This document shows positions 60,892 through 64,000 of a stretch of DNA of 64,000 nucleotides, one piece after another. The stretch comes from Brachybacterium nesterenkovii (GTDB lineage Bacteria > Actinomycetota > Actinomycetes > Actinomycetales > Dermabacteraceae): contig NZ_FWFG01000013.1 in NCBI RefSeq assembly GCF_900163655.1, positions 1 to 64,000 on the forward strand. Direction: 5' to 3'. The translations under genes were made by a program, and so were the position numbers. The notes under the pieces were generated by a model. The model made no database searches. It saw only the letters and a list, made by a program, of their open reading frames with translations, and was not told the origin of the DNA. Each line of letters opens with the position of its first letter. The first letter of the stretch is position 1.

Positions 60892-61738
60892 GTGGCGTAC
60901 AAGACGGCAAGAGGCCTCCAGAGCGCGGTCCAGGAGCGAGCTCGAGGCGGAGCAGGGGCAACGGCTCTCCAGGAGTTCTTCGCCCAGCGTCTGATCTCCC
61001 GTCTGGCGGTCGCGTTCCCGGACCGGTGGGCGCTCAAGGGTGGTCACGCGATGATCGCGCGGCTGCCCGATGTCGCCCGCACGACCCGGGACATCGACGT
61101 GGCACTGGCCTCGACGTCGCGGTAGGCGGCTGTCGCGGAGCTCGAGCAGGCGGCGCGGTCGACTCCGGAGGACCCGGACTTCCTGGAGTTCGAGCTCGTC
61201 AGGGCCAAGGACGGGCATGTTCCTGATCTGGCGTCGCTGTCGTTCCGTGTCCGCTTCGGCGGCAAGGACCACGGCAACGTCAAGCTCGATGCGCTGGTCG
61301 TCCGCGATCGCCAGGCTCTCGGTGAGCTGGTCCCTCTGGGGCGCCGAGTGGACCCGCCTCAGCAGGGAGGCTGGCCAGAGCATGTGCGCGTGGTCCCGGT
61401 GCCGGACGACATGGCCGAGAAGCTCGTGGCCCTCTACAGCTTCCACGGCGACCGGCCCTCCAGTCGCGAACGCGATGTCGTCGACCTCGCACTGCTGGCG
61501 TGCTACGTCCCGCCGACCCCCGGACCTGCTGGGGCCTGCCCTGGATCGTGCGATGTCACGGCCGACGGTCGACAACGTCCGCGTCAAGCTGCCGCCCCGC
61601 TTCGTCATCCCCGAGCGCTTCCGCCCGGCCTTTGAGCGGGATGCCGGGGGACTGTCGTGGGAGACCTCCATGGAGGAGTTCTCCGCGGTCACTACGCACG
61701 CCCTCGAGCGCCGCGCCGGCCTGGCCGCCGACGCATAG
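60892..61738 (+). pseudogene. AbiEii nucleotidyltransferase toxin, broken
   Basis: From the GTG at 60892 the frame reads ...FAQRLISRLAVAFPDRWALKGGHAMIARLPDVARTTRDIDVALASTSR, then an in-frame TAG at 61123-61125. The same frame resumes with AAVAELEQAARSTPEDPDFLEFELVR and, later, MAEKLVALYSFHGDRPSSRERDVVDLALLA. At about 61510-61522 homology moves to another frame (DLLGPALDRAMSRPTVDNVR ... THALERRAGLAADA, stop 61736-61738). TRDIDVAL is the AbiEii nucleotidyltransferase motif. Two independent lesions make it inactive. Confidence 0.85.
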
Positions 61739-61924
61739 GCCTCCACGGTCGAGAAGCCGGCCAGCGGCGATGCTGCAGGAGATGGCGCGGGTAGGGGAGG
61801 CGGGCAGGTCTCGGTGCGCCCGGGCACTGGCGAGAAGCACCCTGGCGGCGGGACGTTCACCTCTTCTGACGGGCCGGGCCGCCTCCTAGCGTGGGCCTCG
61901 AGCCCCGAGGGAAGGAACCCCGCC

Positions 61925-63870
61925 ATGACCGTCCAGACGCCGCCCCGCAGCTACGAGACGCTGCTGTCCCCGATTCGCATCGGCGGACTCGAGCTTCCCC
62001 ACCGCGTCGTCCTCGCGCCGATGGGCACGGAGATGGGCACGGAGGACGGACGCTCGACCCGGCGGGAGGCGGCCTACTACGGCGCCCGTGCGGCCGGCGG
62101 GACCGCGCTGGTGATGACGGGCGTGAACTTCGTCCAGTCCGACCTCGAGCCGATCGCCCACGGCCTCGCCCGCGCCGACACCGACGAGCACACCGCGGGC
62201 CTGCGCGGCATCGCCGAAGCGATCCATGCCGCGGGAGGGCTCGCCGCCCTGCAGCTGACGCCCGGCCTGGGCCGCAACAACCAGAACTACGACGCGATGG
62301 GATGGAGCCCGTCTCTTCCTCCGACAACACCTCCTTCTTCGATCCCGAGCGCCGCTGCCGTCCCCTGACCACCGAGGAGATCCGACTGATCATCGTCCGC
62401 ATGGGGGAGGCCGCACGCCGCGCCCACGAGGCGGGCTTCGACGTCGTGGACATCCACGGCCACACGGGATACCTGGTCGACCAGTTCATGTCCTCGTGCT
62501 GGAACCGCCGCACCGACGAGTACGGCGGGAGCCCCGAGAACCGGGCGCGCTTCGCCGTCGAGTGCATACGCGCCGTCAAGGAGAACGCGCCAGACGCGGT
62601 CGTCTCCTTCCGCATCTCCGTGAACCACCGCTTCGACGGCGGCCGCACCCGGGATGAGACTCAGGAGCTGGTGCGCGCCCTCGAGGCGGGCGGGCTCGAC
62701 ATGATCCTGTGCGACGACGGCTCGTATGAGGCCATGGACTACGTGTTCCCGCCCTACTACCTGGGCGACGACTGCATGGTCGACGCCGCCAAGCGCGTCA
62801 AGGACGTCGTCTCGATCCCCGTCGGGGCGTGCGGGAACATCACCCCGGACAGCGGTGAGGCGATCCTCCAGCGCGGCGACGCGGACCTGATCGTCATCGG
62901 CCGCGGGCTCATCGCGGACCCGGATCTCGTCGCCAAGCTGCGGGAGGGGCGCCCCGAGAACGTGCGCCCGTGCATCCGCGGCAACCAGCTGTGCACCGGC
63001 AACGCGTTCTTCGGCAAGGCCATCGGCTGCGCGGTGAACCCGGAGGTCGGCTACGAGGGCGTGCGCGTGATCAGCCCGACCGACGCGCCGCGCCGGATCG
63101 CGATCATCGGCGCCGGCCCCGCCGGGCTCGAGGCGGCCCGCGTCGCCGGCGGTCGCGGACACACCGTGGACGTCTACGAGCAGCGCGAGGACATCGGGGG
63201 CGTACTCCTGCCCGCGGCGGCCCCGGACTTCAAGGAGGAGCTGCGGCGCATGATCCCGTGGTGGCGCACCCAGCTCGATGCCCTCGACACGGTCACCGTG
63301 CACTTGGGCGAGGCCATCGCAGCGGACGACCCGCGTCTGGCCGAGGCCGACGAGGTGATCGTCGCGGCGGGCTCGCAGCCGCTGATGCCCGCGTCGATCC
63401 CGGGCATCGAGCGCGCGATCGACGTGCTCGCCTTCCACGAAGGCGCCGAGGTCGGGCATCGCGTGGTGATGTGCGGCGGCGGCCTGTCGGGCGCGGACGC
63501 GGCTCTCGAGCTGGCCGAGGCCGGGCACGAGGTGGTGATCGTCGAGATGGCCGACGAGATCGCCCGCGACATGTTCATGCTCAACCGCATCTCGCTCCTG
63601 CGGAACCTAGCGGAGGCCGGGGTGCGGATCCTGACCGGGACGACGGTGACGGCCATCGGAGGGGACGGCGTGCACGTCGAGGGACACGACGGGGCTTCGG
63701 TGCTCGAAGCCGACACGGTGATCGCGGCCTTCGGCTCCCGGCCGGCGACGGGCCTGGCCGAGGAGCTCGCCGCACAGGGGATCAGCGCCCGGACCGTCGG
63801 GGATTGTGTGAGCCCCCGCACGGTGGGCGATGCCGTCAACGACGCCTACGAGCTCGCCCTGGCGCTCTGA
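61925..63870 (+). pseudogene. Old Yellow Enzyme-type NADH:flavin oxidoreductase with C-terminal NAD(FAD) domain, frameshifted
   Basis: The N-terminal frame begins at the ATG 61925 (AAGGAA upstream): LLSPIRIGGLELPHRVVLAPMGTEMG, ALQLTPGLGRNNQNYDAMGWSP. At 62308-62310 the family continues in another frame: VSSSDNTSFFDPER, FDVVDIHGHTGYLVDQFMS, EYGGSPENRARF, then the 4Fe-4S-type region CIRGNQLCTGNAFFGKAIGC and the FAD/NAD domain IAIIGAGPAGLEAARVAGG and VVMCGGGLSGADAA, ending at 63868-63870. One missing base (C4 to C3) would explain it. Intact, it would be about 648 residues, like 2,4-dienoyl-CoA reductase or trimethylamine dehydrogenase relatives. Confidence 0.83.
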
Positions 63871-63910
63871 CTCCCAGACGCACTGGGGCGCGGGACGGCG
63901 CGGGCGTCGT

Positions 63911-63944
63911 GACGGACGGCGGGGCTTAGGCCCCGTCGTCCGTC
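63911..63944. terminator. Hairpin terminator after the OYE-type gene
   Basis: A 15-bp stem (63911-63925 with 63930-63944, one G-U pair) and loop TTAG. Confidence 0.78.
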
Positions 63945-64000
63945 GCCGCCGAGACCTGACCGGCGCTTCGCCCGCTGGACCCCGCGTACCCGAGCTGGCG

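Noticed and set aside
63871-64000. A gene beginning at the right edge
   Set aside because: Beyond the hairpin at 63911-63944 the remaining 56 bp show no start or family sequence.

Overview
The window is about 71-73% GC by eye and reads as chromosome of a high-GC Gram-positive (actinobacterium), most likely a Micrococcales/Dermabacteraceae relative such as Brachybacterium. The lineage signs are actinobacterial marker families (DUF3145, DUF3052, DUF4191), a polyphosphate glucokinase, a GlnA1/GlnA2/GlnE nitrogen block, a homodimeric AceE, the fabD-fabH-acpP-fabF order and frequent GTG starts. The genus is an inference.

Layout. 1-640: the end of an ISL3-family insertion sequence cutting an alcohol dehydrogenase. 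697-5191: dusB, dgt, dnaG, tightly packed. 5216-7585: a large lipoprotein and a short-chain dehydrogenase, then a CAU-anticodon tRNA. 7813-12142: a flotillin-like SPFH protein, then a decayed segment. There a truncated CoA-disulfide-reductase-like gene is fused to the last codons of an ABC permease. It is followed by a substrate-binding-protein gene with an internal deletion and a still-open ATPase gene. 12231-14000: tRNA-Asn, an OsmC protein, peptide deformylase, DUF3145. 14089-17706: the minus-strand type II fatty-acid cluster, preceded by aceE and a GntR regulator (17805-20977). 21249-22697: DUF3052, peroxiredoxin, tRNA-Val, an FMN-binding-fold protein. 22778-24473: two small membrane proteins and a PiT phosphate transporter behind a PHO-box-like repeat. 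24676-29383: MFS transporter, sufS-sufU-Nif3, YaaA. 29445-29810: RNase P RNA. 29863-32791: ppgK, map, a SPOR mini-protein, panB.

32912-40649 carries a Thr/Ala/Glu-repeat lipoprotein and the nitrogen block glnA2-glnE, a PD-(D/E)XK nuclease-like gene, and glnA1. 41420-48948 is a lipoate/2-oxoacid-dehydrogenase district: lipB-lipA-DUF4191 make the cofactor, and lpd-sucB encode E3 and the two-lipoyl-domain E2 that aceE presumably also uses. 49073-54675: pepA, two membrane proteins, pyrD, rarA, rpsD. 54828-60122: alaS-ruvX-mltG-aroE, overlapping or nearly so. 60279-63870: an AbiE toxin-antitoxin pair with a ruined toxin, and an Old-Yellow-Enzyme-type oxidoreductase with a single-base frameshift.

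Most of the window is ordinary housekeeping DNA. The unusual parts are the pseudogene pockets (1-640, 9329-12142, 60279-63870), the regulatory motifs (PHO box at 24591, a triple direct repeat at 41280-41336, a palindrome before AbiE), and a few oddities in otherwise normal genes (a GntR gene without a normal start, an AroE motif change, an ABC signature change). I saw no CRISPR array, prophage or clear new defence system.
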